DNA from: Ophiothrix spiculata
Lineage: Eukaryota > Echinodermata > Ophiuroidea > Amphilepidida > Ophiotrichidae
DNA: 27,759 nucleotides
NCBI GenBank assembly: GCA_000969725.1
Contig: JXSR01S060668.1
Direction: 5' to 3' (one strand)
Below, piece by piece: positions 20,101 to 25,574 of the stretch (positions are counted from its first letter, which is position 1; each line of letters starts with the position of its first letter). A program made the position numbers and the translations under genes. The notes below the pieces were generated by a model that did not search any database, was not told the DNA's origin, and was given only the letters and a program-made list of their open reading frames with translations.

Positions 20101-23100
20101 TCTTACCAATTTTTACCATTTTTGGATAAAAACAGGTGAAAATCGTAATTTTCGTTAAGTTTGTTACTTTGCCATCTGCTAAAGATATCTATCAGTCCAC
20201 ACACTGCTTCCGCATTGTATTTAGTCAAACGCTGCCTCTGCGATATCATTGCGAGCGGGTATTGTTGCGTTAAACATAAAGCATATGAGCAATATCGCGA
20301 GCATGTTGCATACGTAGGTCATTATAATAAGAAGTCATTGTTACCTGAATGTGAATTTAATATTCCTGATCTTCTTAGCTCTTAGAAGTTTAAAACTTGT
20401 CAAAGATACTACATTATTGTACCAAATAATTTCAGTGATACCCATCACCATCATCAGCGTTCTAATCCTGAGTTCCAACTGATCCTCTTCTGAACTTCAC
20501 CGCAGGTGGCATCCTAGATGTTGAATAGCGGGCCAACAAATGCACAGCGCATGCATGATGTAACTCCTTATCTGAGCGTACATTCATGATTACAAAATGG
20601 TCATTTACAAGAAATTGCTCTTGGCTATGCAAAGTTTGCACCTTATTTTCCTGTATTCATTAAAACCTGTACTAGCTTTAACAAAATTAATTGTGCAGAA
20701 CAAAAGCGAAAAGATTGCTACGTTTGATGAGATAGGTCTCTACTTTTTTCACTTGTGGTATTTTTCATGGTTAAGCTTACAATTTACTCATGTGCCATAC
20801 GTTTGTTGGCTCATTAGATGTTGAAGATGTTTCAAGAATGGAATCACATTGGAAAGTTTAGAATTGTTTTTCAAAAAGTTCCTCAAAGCCAATTCCTATC
20901 TTACCTTGAGATCTGGGAATACCAAAACATCTATCGTAACCACCTTGCACGGGCATTCAAACTTGCGTGTGGGTTGCGAAAAGTGATGCTTCTTCTTGCT
21001 TGTTTTGGGTTGATCATTGGCCTCAGATTTATCCTGCAAATTTGGTGAATAACAAAAGAACAAAAAAAGACAGGAATAAAAATTCATATGTGCTCATACT
21101 ATAAACATTCAGCACAGAATTCACATACCTTTTGACTTGAATTTCGTCATGTCTTCATCAGAAGAAATAATAATAACAAGTAGAACTCGGGTTTACATGA
21201 TGCGTAAAATATGTCAATGCCGAATGTGGCAAAAGTTCACCCCATTTTAACTCCCGTGACCTTGAATGACCTCTGATGACCTCAAAGTGACCTCAAAAAA
21301 TTTTGGTATCAACAATCGACCCCGCCCTCCAAGTTTCACCCACCCATTAAGTTTCAGGAACGTGAAACCCTCGGTCTCTGAGAAAATGCAGGTTAACATC
21401 TGGGTTAACATTTTCATCACAGACACACAGACGGACGGACACACGGACAGAAACCATTTTAAAGTCCCCATCCTGAACTCGATCGGCGGGGAAGTCCCCG
21501 CGTCCCGAAAGGGGACAATGATATTAATTCAATCATCATAAATCACAAACAATGTAAAACAAAATAATGCAATTTTATGACAAACAAGGAAAAGAAAAAT
21601 AGACTGTAAAGTCAAAACACAAGATGCGTTTTCCGTTCCTTATAAACTTGTTTAAGTCCAAACACAGTGAATAAAAATATAATATAGTATTGATTATAAA
21701 ATTTAAGCGAATAAAATAGCCACAACTATTTATGTAAACTATCCTTTTGAACTGATGACGTCAGTCAGAAGAGTCCATTATATAAGTAGACACTTCAGGT
21801 GATTTTTAAATTATTATTCAAATTCTTTAAAGGGGCATTGGACAAGTTCAGCATCATCCCCAAACTTTTCTCCAAACATTCTGAGATTTTTGCATCATTT
21901 GAAGTGTTAGTGGTAATAATGGCGGCCTGCAAAGTTTCATTGTTAAATCCAACCCCTATATATCAAAATATTACGATAGTCTTTTATTTATAATTATCGT
22001 TGTCGACAACGATAAATACTGCCCTCTAGTGTTGAAACTTTAAAATTGGTTTTATCAGGAGATTTGATGCAAATTCAAAATTTCTTTTAATTTATCTGCA
22101 ATCTGTGATGTGAGACTTTGTCTCTGTCGTGATATATAGCATCAATACATACTTTCAGAGAATAGCCTCATACCCAAGATTAGTAAATAAAATAAAATTC
22201 TATTTTTTGACGTTTCTGGAAGTATTGATCAAAATTTTCCAAATATTTGGTAATTAACTGTTATTTACTAACATGTTAAATGTAAATCATTTACAACTAA
22301 AATTTAAAAATTTTGTCCAATGCCCCTTTAAATAGTCTGTAAATGAAAGCAGGTGATCTAAGGAATCCGAAACCGTTTGAATTTTTCAAATCCGACCTTC
22401 CGTTGTAAAATTATGAAGTTTTTGTATTGTTTTTTAAACTAATTTTGGAGAACGCAGGTCAGGGGATAAATCTTTTACTTTCTTTATTTTCGACTATCGA
22501 GGTCACGGCACCAATAAAAGATACACCGCTACTCAATATTTTAATTGTCTGAATGTTATATATTACACACACACCAGTACACCCACACATATGATTAGTT
22601 CAGCGTGATAAAGGACTGGTCAGCACTTAGTTTGGGCAGAATTGCAAGTAGAGAACAGGTGCAGAATTTTCACCTAAATCATTGTTCTTGACTCCGCTTG
22701 TTGTTTAATAACATGTGATTAAGAAGATATATTAAAAAAATTCTTAAGAATGCATGGATGTCCACATAACTTGTAGAGAACTGAAATTTTTAATTCTTCA
22801 CTTCAAAAAAAAATGGGCAATTTTTCAAAATTCATTAACTCTGCAACCACATATCAGAATTCTTGTCTACAAATGGATGGGTGTGTTTGGATAAAATCAT
22901 TTTCCCGATAACATATTCTCAAATAAAAATGGTCAATCACATGACGCAGAATTCAGAAAACCGTCAGAAAAAGTGTCTAGAAACACTTGATTTAAGTGTC
23001 AAAACAAAATTTGTTTTTGTAAAAATTAAAACTAAAGTACTTTTAGAAAAAAATCAAAAATTTGAGAAAACCAAACCTGGATATTGATTTCTAGATTCTT

Positions 23101-25499
23101 AAAAGTAGTTTAGTTCCATTTGTTACAAAAAAAAATTGATTGGTCTTTCCAAAAAAATTTGGCACCAAAAGTGCATATTTGGCCCTAAATCCAAAATCGT
23201 GGGCTTTTGTCAAAAATAAACATCACCATTGTGCTCAACATGCAAATTTCCTTCTAGAAATGTGTACTTTTATATGGATAAAGCTTCACTTGGTGAGTAA
23301 CAGAGTTACAGAGTAAAATCCTTCCCAAAAAAAGGGCTGACACCAATATTAATAGATTAGTTCTCCCTCGAGGGAGGGGGTTCTCCCCCTGGAAGGTGGC
23401 AGTGCCCATTTACCTGCTTCTTCTTGCTCCAATAATCTTTTCCATGTTGACACTCATAGTACCTTCTACCTAGGACGATGTGTGGGAGTCCATCTTCGAT
23501 TGTGGCAACATCCTTGGCACTGGCCCCACCTGAGCACGACTTATAGAGAATAAAATTGATTTTGTGTTCTTTTATGGTTTTGTCTGAAAGAAATGATTAA
23601 AAAACATTAAAGTATCTTCATACACTCTGTGTGTCACTCAGCCAATTAGAACACAAGAATATAAAATAAGCTGAGTGCAGTGGAACTTCACAATGCAATG
23701 CGCTTGTTGCGTCCCAGTTTGCGTGGTGGGCATTTAGTGCATATGATTGTTCATTGTTTTTGTTGGGTGATGATTTACTTATTCATTAAATTATTTCCAA
23801 AAATAGTAAGTGGATTTTTGCAAAGAACTTTGAAATAAAATGATATTGAAAATCCTGATGAACCTATTCAATGATTTACGTGATGATTTACTTAATTTAG
23901 GAAGTTTTGGACTTTGATGATCATCATATTAAAGGCCTTATTTCTTTTCGTAAAATATACAATATTATTTTTCTTTCATGTATGAATTAGATTAATAAAT
24001 TTGCATTCCATTATGCTCGTAAAATGAGACAAAATCAATGCACTTGCGGTAAATTTTGATTGCTGATTGCTATCCTATGCACTTGGCCCTAATGGGCCTC
24101 ATGAATTGGACGCATCAAAATTGACCGTCCGTGCATTGATTTTGTCTCATTTCACTCATGCGCATTTATTAATCTATAAATTAATTATGTAGGGTTATTC
24201 ATACCCAATTAAAATGTGGATAATTTATATGGAAATTAGAACTAGTACTGTTCCACTGATCCCCTGTATGGGCCCTGTTTGATTGTACTGCAGAGGGTAG
24301 TGGACAGCTCTGAACAAAAGCTATGTTATGATGTCAGTTTCAGATGGTTCTATTTATCAAAACCCATTTTGATGAACATATGCTAAGTTGATAGCTGGTG
24401 CTCAAGCAGAGGACGTAGAAAGCACCTCAACAGTTAGCAATTATATACAAGAAAAGAATCAGTAACTGAGGGTGCTGTATGTGAACCCTGTTCACAATAC
24501 ATGGTGCGGAAAAACAAAGATGGACGATGATGGTGCAAGTAAAAATCACAGCAAAACTGGTTACAAGATGGCTGCCACATTGCCCCGAAAAGCCTCCAGA
24601 GTTGATGTTGATAGGGTGCCCATTAACCAGTAACCCTTACCCTACATGGAATCTAACCCTACAAATAACTCTAAATTTTAACCAAAAAAATATAAATTTA
24701 AAAGAAAAAAAAGAACAATTTTAGCCATTATGAAATGAAGTTTGATTCTCAGATCTGGATCTGGATGAATACTGTCCAACACCCCTGGTAGGGGTCAACC
24801 GGGCAGGATTTGGTGCGCTTGGCAAGTGGTTTGCTATGCTTAAAATTCTATGGTTTCTAATTGCCACTTTGAAGTCTTTCTTGTTGTCTATTTTGGTGAT
24901 GTTTTCTGGTAGAGAGTTCCAGTTGTTGATTCATCGGGGAATAAATGAGTACTTATAACAGTTTTTATTTGCGTGTATGGGAATAAAGTTTCTTGATTTT
25001 GCAGAGGTGTTTCTGGAGGTCCTTTCGACTGGACGCAGGGCTGAGAACATAGTTTGGTTATAAAGTTTATAAATGTTGAATTCAACCAACTGTGTATATG
25101 TTTCTAAATGTCCCCTTTCCTTCCACTATATACTGTAAAGCACTTTAATTTTGCGGGTACTTTATTTCGCGAATTTCAAATGAGCAGCAACTTGGCTGGA
25201 ATTTAATTTCGCTAATCTGGAACAATGACCATTAGTTTCAATGCAATGTATAATTTTCACGAGGGATTTAATTTAGCGAATTTTCTGTCTAGCGAGATTA
25301 AATCACTAGCGAAATTAAGTGGTTTTACAGTATATTACAGGAAATTAGATAGAACTTGCAACTTACCTAAATTTATGATTGATTCACCATAGTTTGCATG
25401 GGTGTTTAGGATGCAGAACTTGGTAGTTGTTTCTACTTCATAATCACATAGAATCTGGTTGGCTTCTGCAACGCTTGAAGCAACTAATAGCTTGTCCAT
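7423..25499 (-). CDS. CARF-like zinc finger / MULE transposase-domain / SWIM-finger protein, 8 exons, 793 aa
   Basis: Eight minus-strand exons join to an open frame of 793 codons: 25499-25367, 23583-23414, 21033-20905, 18593-18456, 17494-16831, 14273-14026, 12173-11998, 8146-7423. All seven introns (961 to 3851 bp) are GT-AG and all phases agree. Domains seen: N-terminal block ending in YYECQHG (C89), CPC (128-130) and HNH (184-186), a FAR1/WRKY-GCM1-like zinc-ligand pattern; RRFFP linker (246-250); MULE RNase H-like region with D336 (LLDPAY), D397 (WWLLD), C418/H421 (VCDFH) and E516 (GIERQ), matching the D-D-CxxH-E order of Mutator-like transposases; SWIM finger C634, C636, C646, H648; acidic tail 695-720; PKRLK at 733-737, a possible nuclear signal. 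Known of the family: MULE proteins bind and cut DNA, and relatives such as FAR1/FHY3 became transcription factors. Inferred: a DNA-binding nuclear protein, perhaps domesticated. The ATG at 25499 was chosen because an in-frame TAA lies nine codons upstream. Pfam-style similarity to ALS2CR8/CARF is from memory, not searched. Confidence 0.85.
8147..9946. other. First part of intron 7, no second gene seen
   Basis: Intron between exon 8 and exon 7. The small ORFs (e.g. 8697-8960 minus, 9069-9251 plus) show no domain signature. It is AT-rich, with scattered homopolymers. Confidence 0.35.
9947..10435. repeat. GC-periodic minisatellite in intron 7
   Basis: Degenerate tandem repeat built from blocks such as GCACCCCAAAAAACATTTG, TGCGCGTATGTGCAT, AAATCACTTGCGCAACCT and AAAAACACTAACGCGTA. 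A higher-order unit of about 100-118 bp is visible (GCACCCC... at about 9947, 10048 and 10166). Alternating purine/pyrimidine runs (GCGCGTACGCGCACAC) occur repeatedly. ORFs on both strands here arise from the repeat. Confidence 0.8.
10574..10780. mobile_element. Small element with 19-bp perfect inverted ends and AGAGGGAC repeats
   Basis: CAATTGCATACTTGCCAAC (10574-10592) is the exact complement of 10762-10780. The interior carries AGAGGGACA or AGAGGGATG five times, in one orientation, plus GTCCCTC reversed near the right end. ATACTTGCCAAC-type ends are, from memory, common in MITE-like repeats of marine animals; the superfamily is not assigned. Confidence 0.75.
10781..11288. other. Intron 7 spacer, no gene seen
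   Basis: No motif in the ORFs. It contains a small duplicated phrase GGTACCAGTCA / GGTACCAGTGA near 11090-11120. Confidence 0.25.
11297..11512. mobile_element. Non-autonomous hAT-like element (216 bp)
   Basis: Ends CAGTGTTTCCGCTAAGG and, reversed, CAGTGTTTCTACTAAGG (14 of 17 shared) begin with CAGTG, as hAT termini often do. They are flanked by ATTGTGAC (11289-11296) and GTTGTGAC (11513-11520), an 8-bp duplication with one change; 8 bp is the hAT size. The interior has GGCGCGCCATTGGCGCAGG and no ORF. Confidence 0.75.
11828..11982. mobile_element. Hairpin element next to the exon 7 donor
   Basis: Forty bases from 11828 (ACAAATATTGACTGCTTTTT...) match the complement of 11943-11982 with a single mismatch. 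Further inward, AAACCATGAAT pairs with ATTCATGGTTT. The right end lies 15 bp from the exon 7 boundary (11998), inside intron 7. A hairpin of this strength in the pre-mRNA could affect donor use. Confidence 0.8.
11998..12173 (-). CDS. Exon 7 of the CARF-like/MULE/SWIM gene (residues 495-552), catalytic Glu
   Basis: 176 bp from acceptor cttttttacag|AAATGG to donor TGCAAG|gtgagg, phase 0 in, two bases out (AG, joined by T to give Ser553). It encodes KWAWAFCDQQ, MNSNKGIERQTRALKHEYL and IVKEYIPSKY. The N-[ST]-N-x-G-[IV]-E-R-Q motif carries the third acidic residue (E516) of the MULE triad. No ATG-initiated ORF shows this exon; it was found from splice sites and motif. A hairpin element lies 15 bp past its donor (11828-11982). 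Confidence 0.88.
12527..13093. mobile_element. TCGCGAAAT-rich MITE, long copy (intron 6)
   Basis: Flanked by TA (12525-12526, 13094-13095). Ends CTGTAAAACATGTTAATTTC and, reversed, CTGTAAAACACTTAAATTTC are inverted, followed on both sides by several TTCGCGAAATTAA-type units. The middle (about 12620-13005) has no such units and may be a separate insertion or the body. The second copy at 25133-25330 shares ends and units. Confidence 0.75.
13096..14025. other. Rest of intron 6, no gene seen
   Basis: AT-rich intron sequence. It contains a run of TAAAATAAAATAAAC (about 13573-13590), and GAGGTTCGAACCTGTGAC at about 13762, which resembles a tRNA-type B box. No second gene was found. Confidence 0.3.
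13764..13774. other. Isolated B-box-like GGTTCGAACC motif
   Basis: GGTTCGAACCT fits the Pol III B-box consensus on either strand. It could mark a decayed tRNA-derived SINE, but I saw no convincing A box or tRNA fold beside it. The palindrome can arise by chance. Confidence 0.2.
14026..14273 (-). CDS. Exon 6 of the CARF-like/MULE/SWIM gene (residues 412-494), CxxH motif
   Basis: 248 bp from acceptor gaatttattag|AAAGTC to donor CGTGAG|gtaagt, phase 1 in, phase 0 out. It encodes SQIFVCDFHRDQAWETWL: the C418-x-x-H421 motif typically found between the second Asp and the Glu of MULE domains. The rest is a charged helical segment (LAKMRRLARARTEKDFTQAW, ending WIKKRE), typical of the helical insertion. 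Reading further upstream of the acceptor stays open into intron 5, but that part does not resemble the family. Confidence 0.88.
14274..14884. other. Intron 5, proximal part, no gene seen
   Basis: AT-rich. The minus-strand frame of exon 6 stays open back to about 14487, but that part lies upstream of the acceptor and has no family similarity. Nothing else supported. Confidence 0.3.
14885..16265. repeat. Long-TIR repeat family, copy 2, split by a hAT-like element
   Basis: The left part 14885-15135 (TATACATTTCTAGAAGCAGG, GGTCCAAAAATCACAGGG, AATATCTAGAAAAGC) and right part 16168-16265 (CATTTTTGGACTAGTTTCGG) belong to the family of 3160-3690 and, reversed, 22905-23330. The two halves are separated exactly by the 15144-16159 element with its target duplication, so this repeat is older than the insertion. 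Confidence 0.5.
15144..16159. mobile_element. Non-autonomous hAT-like element with GACTCGACTCGA arrays
   Basis: An exact 8-bp duplication TTGCCCAC (15136-15143, 16160-16167) flanks ends CAGGGTTGTAATGACTCG and, reversed, CAGACTTGTAGTCGAGTC, fitting hAT rules (CAG ends, 8-bp duplication). Both subterminal regions (about 15154-15335 and 15920-16150) are dense arrays of GACTCGACTCGACTTGAGAC-type units; subterminal repeats are typical hAT transposase binding regions. The middle is AT-rich with no transposase. A minus-strand ORF of repeated SRVES/SQVES units is a by-product of the array. Confidence 0.8.
16425..16505. repeat. GGGTACCCGGGT-rich short repeat
   Basis: Contains TTCGGGTACTCGG, TTTTGTACCCGGGTAAAC and GGCGGGTACCCGGGTTTTAG within 80 bp, with several SmaI-like palindromes. 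It is probably part of a small dispersed repeat; no ends were identified. Confidence 0.35.
16645..16765. repeat. Imperfect tandem duplication, unit about 58 bp
   Basis: ATGGTTGGTCGCTCACAATT followed by GTCGCTTCTGACTGATTG...GTTCTGAACAA is repeated as ATGGTTGACTGCTCAGAATT, GTCACTTCTGACCTATTG...GTTCTGAACAA. It lies in intron 5 just before exon 5. Confidence 0.7.
16831..17494 (-). CDS. Exon 5 of the CARF-like/MULE/SWIM gene (residues 191-411), MULE domain start
   Basis: 664 bp from acceptor attaatttcag|GCTGCT to donor TTTTCATG|gtaaat, ending with one base (G) that forms Glu412 with exon 6. Contents: a helical segment with RRFFPHIKDIQNHMY, then LLYIHQTKAQQRLLQLYGNE, LLDPAYKTMRYDVPLF (D336, first acidic residue), a beta-rich stretch, and WWLLDHSDAEDKAIEAVF (D397, with D400 nearby). 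These are the landmarks of MULE transposase domains. The usual Asp-Ala-Thr-Tyr reads Asp-Pro-Ala-Tyr here. Confidence 0.92.
17495..18088. other. Intron 4, no gene seen
   Basis: AT-rich sequence with short phrases in T-runs (ttttttgacctactcgg); no repeat partner firmly identified within the window. Confidence 0.25.
18089..18446. mobile_element. TTAA-flanked MITE, copy B, beside exon 4
   Basis: Collinear with 2511-2856: ends TTAAAGGGGCTATTCATG and CTAATTGCACCTTTAA, shared interior phrases TCATCCTCAAGGTCACCTC, GAAAACGAATGGTCGGAAT. The central stem is partly lost in this copy. It lies in intron 4 with its right end nine bases from the exon 4 boundary at 18456. Confidence 0.8.
18456..18593 (-). 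CDS. Exon 4 of the CARF-like/MULE/SWIM gene (residues 145-190)
   Basis: 138 bp, phase 0 to phase 0, between acceptor ttattacctacag|TTATCA and donor GGACAG|gtatgc. It encodes CRTERRVYIQLPP followed by GKHNHPTG; the aromatic-rich beta strand and the HNH pair supply the last zinc ligands (H184, H186) of the N-terminal finger. The donor is followed within ten bases by the end of a TTAA-flanked MITE (18089-18446), so the splice site survived an insertion right beside it. Confidence 0.85.
18644..18828. mobile_element. Probable small MITE with GGGGCA..ATCTAC ends
   Basis: ATTGGGGCACAATCTAC (18644-18660) and the complement of 18814-18828 (ATGGGGCAATCTAC) are inverted with a two-base gap. The body is of higher GC and complexity (GCAGATCCACATCTCC, GCAGATCCGGATCTGACG) than the surrounding intron 3. 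The minus-strand ORFs here are not conserved proteins that I recognise. Confidence 0.45.
19088..19234. repeat. Tandem duplication, period 76
   Basis: TTTTAAAAATATTACCAA...GAGCTTCATTAAG (from 19088) is repeated from 19164 as TTTTAAAAATATTACCAA...GAGTTTCATTAA, with small indels. Confidence 0.8.
19235..20160. other. Intron 3 interior, no gene seen
   Basis: AT-rich sequence. A phrase ACCTGCCATATCGAAAGGTACC (split here at 20 bases: ACCTGCCATATCGAAAGGTA) at about 19462 looks like a repeat end but no partner was found. Confidence 0.25.
20161..20385 (+). other. Unrecognised open frame of 74 codons, possibly an old coding fragment
   Basis: Plus-strand frame with CDIIASGYCCVKHKAYEQYR and CEFNIPDLLSS; composition and CG content differ from the AT-rich intron around it (GCGATATCATTGCGAGCGGG). 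No family recognised, no splice sites assigned. It could be a retrocopy fragment, part of an element, or chance. Confidence 0.2.
20386..20904. other. Intron 3, region near the exon 3 donor, no gene seen
   Basis: AT-rich. The plus-strand ORFs at 20597-20824 and 20818-21048 have no recognisable domain, and the second is the shadow of exon 3. Confidence 0.3.
20905..21033 (-). CDS. Exon 3 of the CARF-like/MULE/SWIM gene (residues 102-144)
   Basis: 129 bp, phase 0 to phase 0, between acceptor ccaaatttgcag|GATAAA and donor CTCAAG|gtaaga. It encodes a basic stretch followed by QPTRKFECPCKVV and a VFPDLK end. This matches the pattern of the CARF/FAR1-like finger, where a basic run leads to C-P-A-[KR]-[IV] and then a FPxxK segment; here the Ala is replaced by Cys (C-P-C). 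Because it is a multiple of three, skipping it would keep the frame, so an alternative isoform lacking the second zinc ligand is possible. Confidence 0.8.
21240..21530. repeat. Dispersed repeat with GACGGACGGACAC block
   Basis: Contains GTGACCTTGAATGACCTCTG with further TGACCTC steps, then AGTTTCAGGAACGTGAAACC, then CACACAGACGGACGGACACA, and ends in GGGGAAGTCCCCGCG. From memory, a similar block order occurs in repeats scattered through marine invertebrate genomes. No copy elsewhere in the window. The SVCPSVCVSV-type minus ORF is an artefact of it. Confidence 0.45.
21826..22332. mobile_element. TTAA-type MITE with 20-bp perfect inverted ends (intron 2)
   Basis: TTTAAAGGGGCATTGGACAA (21826-21845) is the exact complement of 22313-22332. 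TTAA sits at both ends. The interior has a 22-bp perfect palindrome (21994-22015, centred on TTGTCGACAA) and no transposase. The first ten bases of the end (TTAAAGGGGC) are identical to the ends of the MITEs at 2511 and 18089, although the bodies differ. Confidence 0.85.
22333..23413. repeat. Rest of intron 2, with reversed copy 3 of the long-TIR family (about 22905-23330)
   Basis: 22905-23330 read in reverse matches 14885-15135 and 3160-3690 in order: TCTAGAAGGAAATTTGCATG, ATTTAGGGCCAAATATGCAC, AATCTAGAAATCAATATCC. The remainder is AT-rich, plus a 14-bp palindrome CTCCCTCGAGGGAG at 23363-23376, 38 bp from the exon 2 boundary. Confidence 0.45.
23414..23583 (-). CDS. Exon 2 of the CARF-like/MULE/SWIM gene (residues 45-101)
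   Basis: 170 bp between acceptor tttctttcag|ACAAAACC and donor AAGCAG|gtaaatgg. Only one of three frames is open, and it is the one required by exon 1. It carries GLPHIVLGRRYYECQHGKD; the G-[LVI]-P-x-[VI]-V-L-G-R and YYEC segments are typical of the block before the first zinc ligand in this family. A polybasic WSKKKQ ends the exon at phase 0. No ATG-started ORF of any length exposes this exon. Confidence 0.85.
23584..23988. other. Intron 1, part next to exon 2, no gene seen
   Basis: AT-rich; repeated phrase GTGATGATTTACTTA (about 23765 and 23880). Nothing else supported. Confidence 0.25.
23989..24175. mobile_element. Hairpin MITE (intron 1)
   Basis: Left arm AGATTAATAAATTTGCAT...AAATGAGACAAAATCAATGCAC (23989-24042) faces right arm GTGCATTGATTTTGTCTCATTT...GCGCATTTATTAATCT (24131-24175, written in parts). 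The inner 22 bases are fully paired. No ORF. Confidence 0.75.
24236..24330. repeat. Dispersed repeat, copy 2 (in intron 1)
   Basis: Second copy of the repeat at 1160-1300, in the same orientation, about 23 kb away, lacking the GC-rich middle segment. Confidence 0.55.
24331..24720. other. Intron 1, spacer before LINE fragment, no gene seen
   Basis: No recognisable protein. It may include the 3' untranslated part of the adjacent LINE fragment, whose frame ends at a TAA at 24723-24721. Confidence 0.3.
24721..25112 (-). pseudogene. Decayed non-LTR retrotransposon, C-terminal end of reverse transcriptase ORF
   Basis: The minus-strand frame reads ERGHLETYTQ..., then NKNCYKYSFIPR, an in-frame TGA at 24933-24931 (where CGA would fit), then INNWNSLPENI, DFKVAIRNH and on to TAA. 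The Y-K-Y-S-F-[FI]-P-R-x-I-x-x-W-N-x-L-P pattern is the familiar end of LINE reverse-transcriptase ORFs (Jockey/CR1/L2-like). It is 5'-truncated and stopped, so dead. It lies in intron 1, with a MITE starting 20 bp upstream of it. Confidence 0.8.
25133..25330. mobile_element. TCGCGAAAT-rich MITE, short copy (intron 1)
   Basis: TA-flanked (25131-25132, 25331-25332). Ends CTGTAAAGCACTTTAATTTT and, reversed, CTGTAAAACCACTTAATTTC, with internal TTTCGCGAATTT, TTTAGCGAATTT and AGCGAAATTAAG units. It is a diverged relative of 12527-13093. It lies between exon 1 and a LINE fragment that ends at about 25112. Confidence 0.75.
25367..25499 (-). CDS. Exon 1 of the CARF-like/MULE/SWIM gene (residues 1-44 plus one base)
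   Basis: Starts at ATG GAC AAG and runs 44 codons plus a G, ending at the donor TTAG|gtaagt. The leftover G joins AC of exon 2 to make Asp45, which keeps the frame. The text around CDYEVETTTKFCILN resembles the conserved N-terminal block that precedes the zinc finger in CARF-like proteins, so little protein seems to be missing. The start has CAG at -3 to -1 and G at +4, a middling context. A TA-flanked MITE (25133-25330) sits 36 bp inside intron 1. Confidence 0.75.
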
Positions 25500-25574
25500 C
25501 TGGTCTAGTTGTTTAGGCGCTTCATCTTAATCTGCTAACAGGGATAGTTGGGCATGCATCTGCTGATTGAGCTC
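25500..25574 (-). other. Possible 5' leader or interrupted N-terminal extension
   Basis: In frame with exon 1 and upstream of its ATG are nine sense codons (DEAPKQLDQ), then TAA at 25529-25527, then fifteen more sense codons (ELNQQMHAQLSLLAD, 25574-25530). The stretch looks amphipathic and protein-like on both sides of the stop. It may be ordinary 5' UTR, or once-coding sequence cut by a nonsense change, or the 3' side of an intron (tcaatcag and gttagcag could act as acceptors). A short upstream ORF (ATGAAGCGC...TAG) also overlaps this leader. Confidence 0.35.

Noticed and set aside
21247..21471. Minus-strand ORF with SVCPSVCVSV as a secreted or cysteine-rich peptide
   Set aside because: It is the translation of the GACGGACGGACAC block of a dispersed repeat, a pattern that recurs as an artefact in invertebrate genomes.
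4890..25499. Whole gene as one giant Mutator-like transposon bounded by inverted repeats
   Set aside because: I found no long inverted repeats or 9-bp direct repeats bracketing 7423-25499. The inverted ends that I see each bound small elements that do not include the gene.
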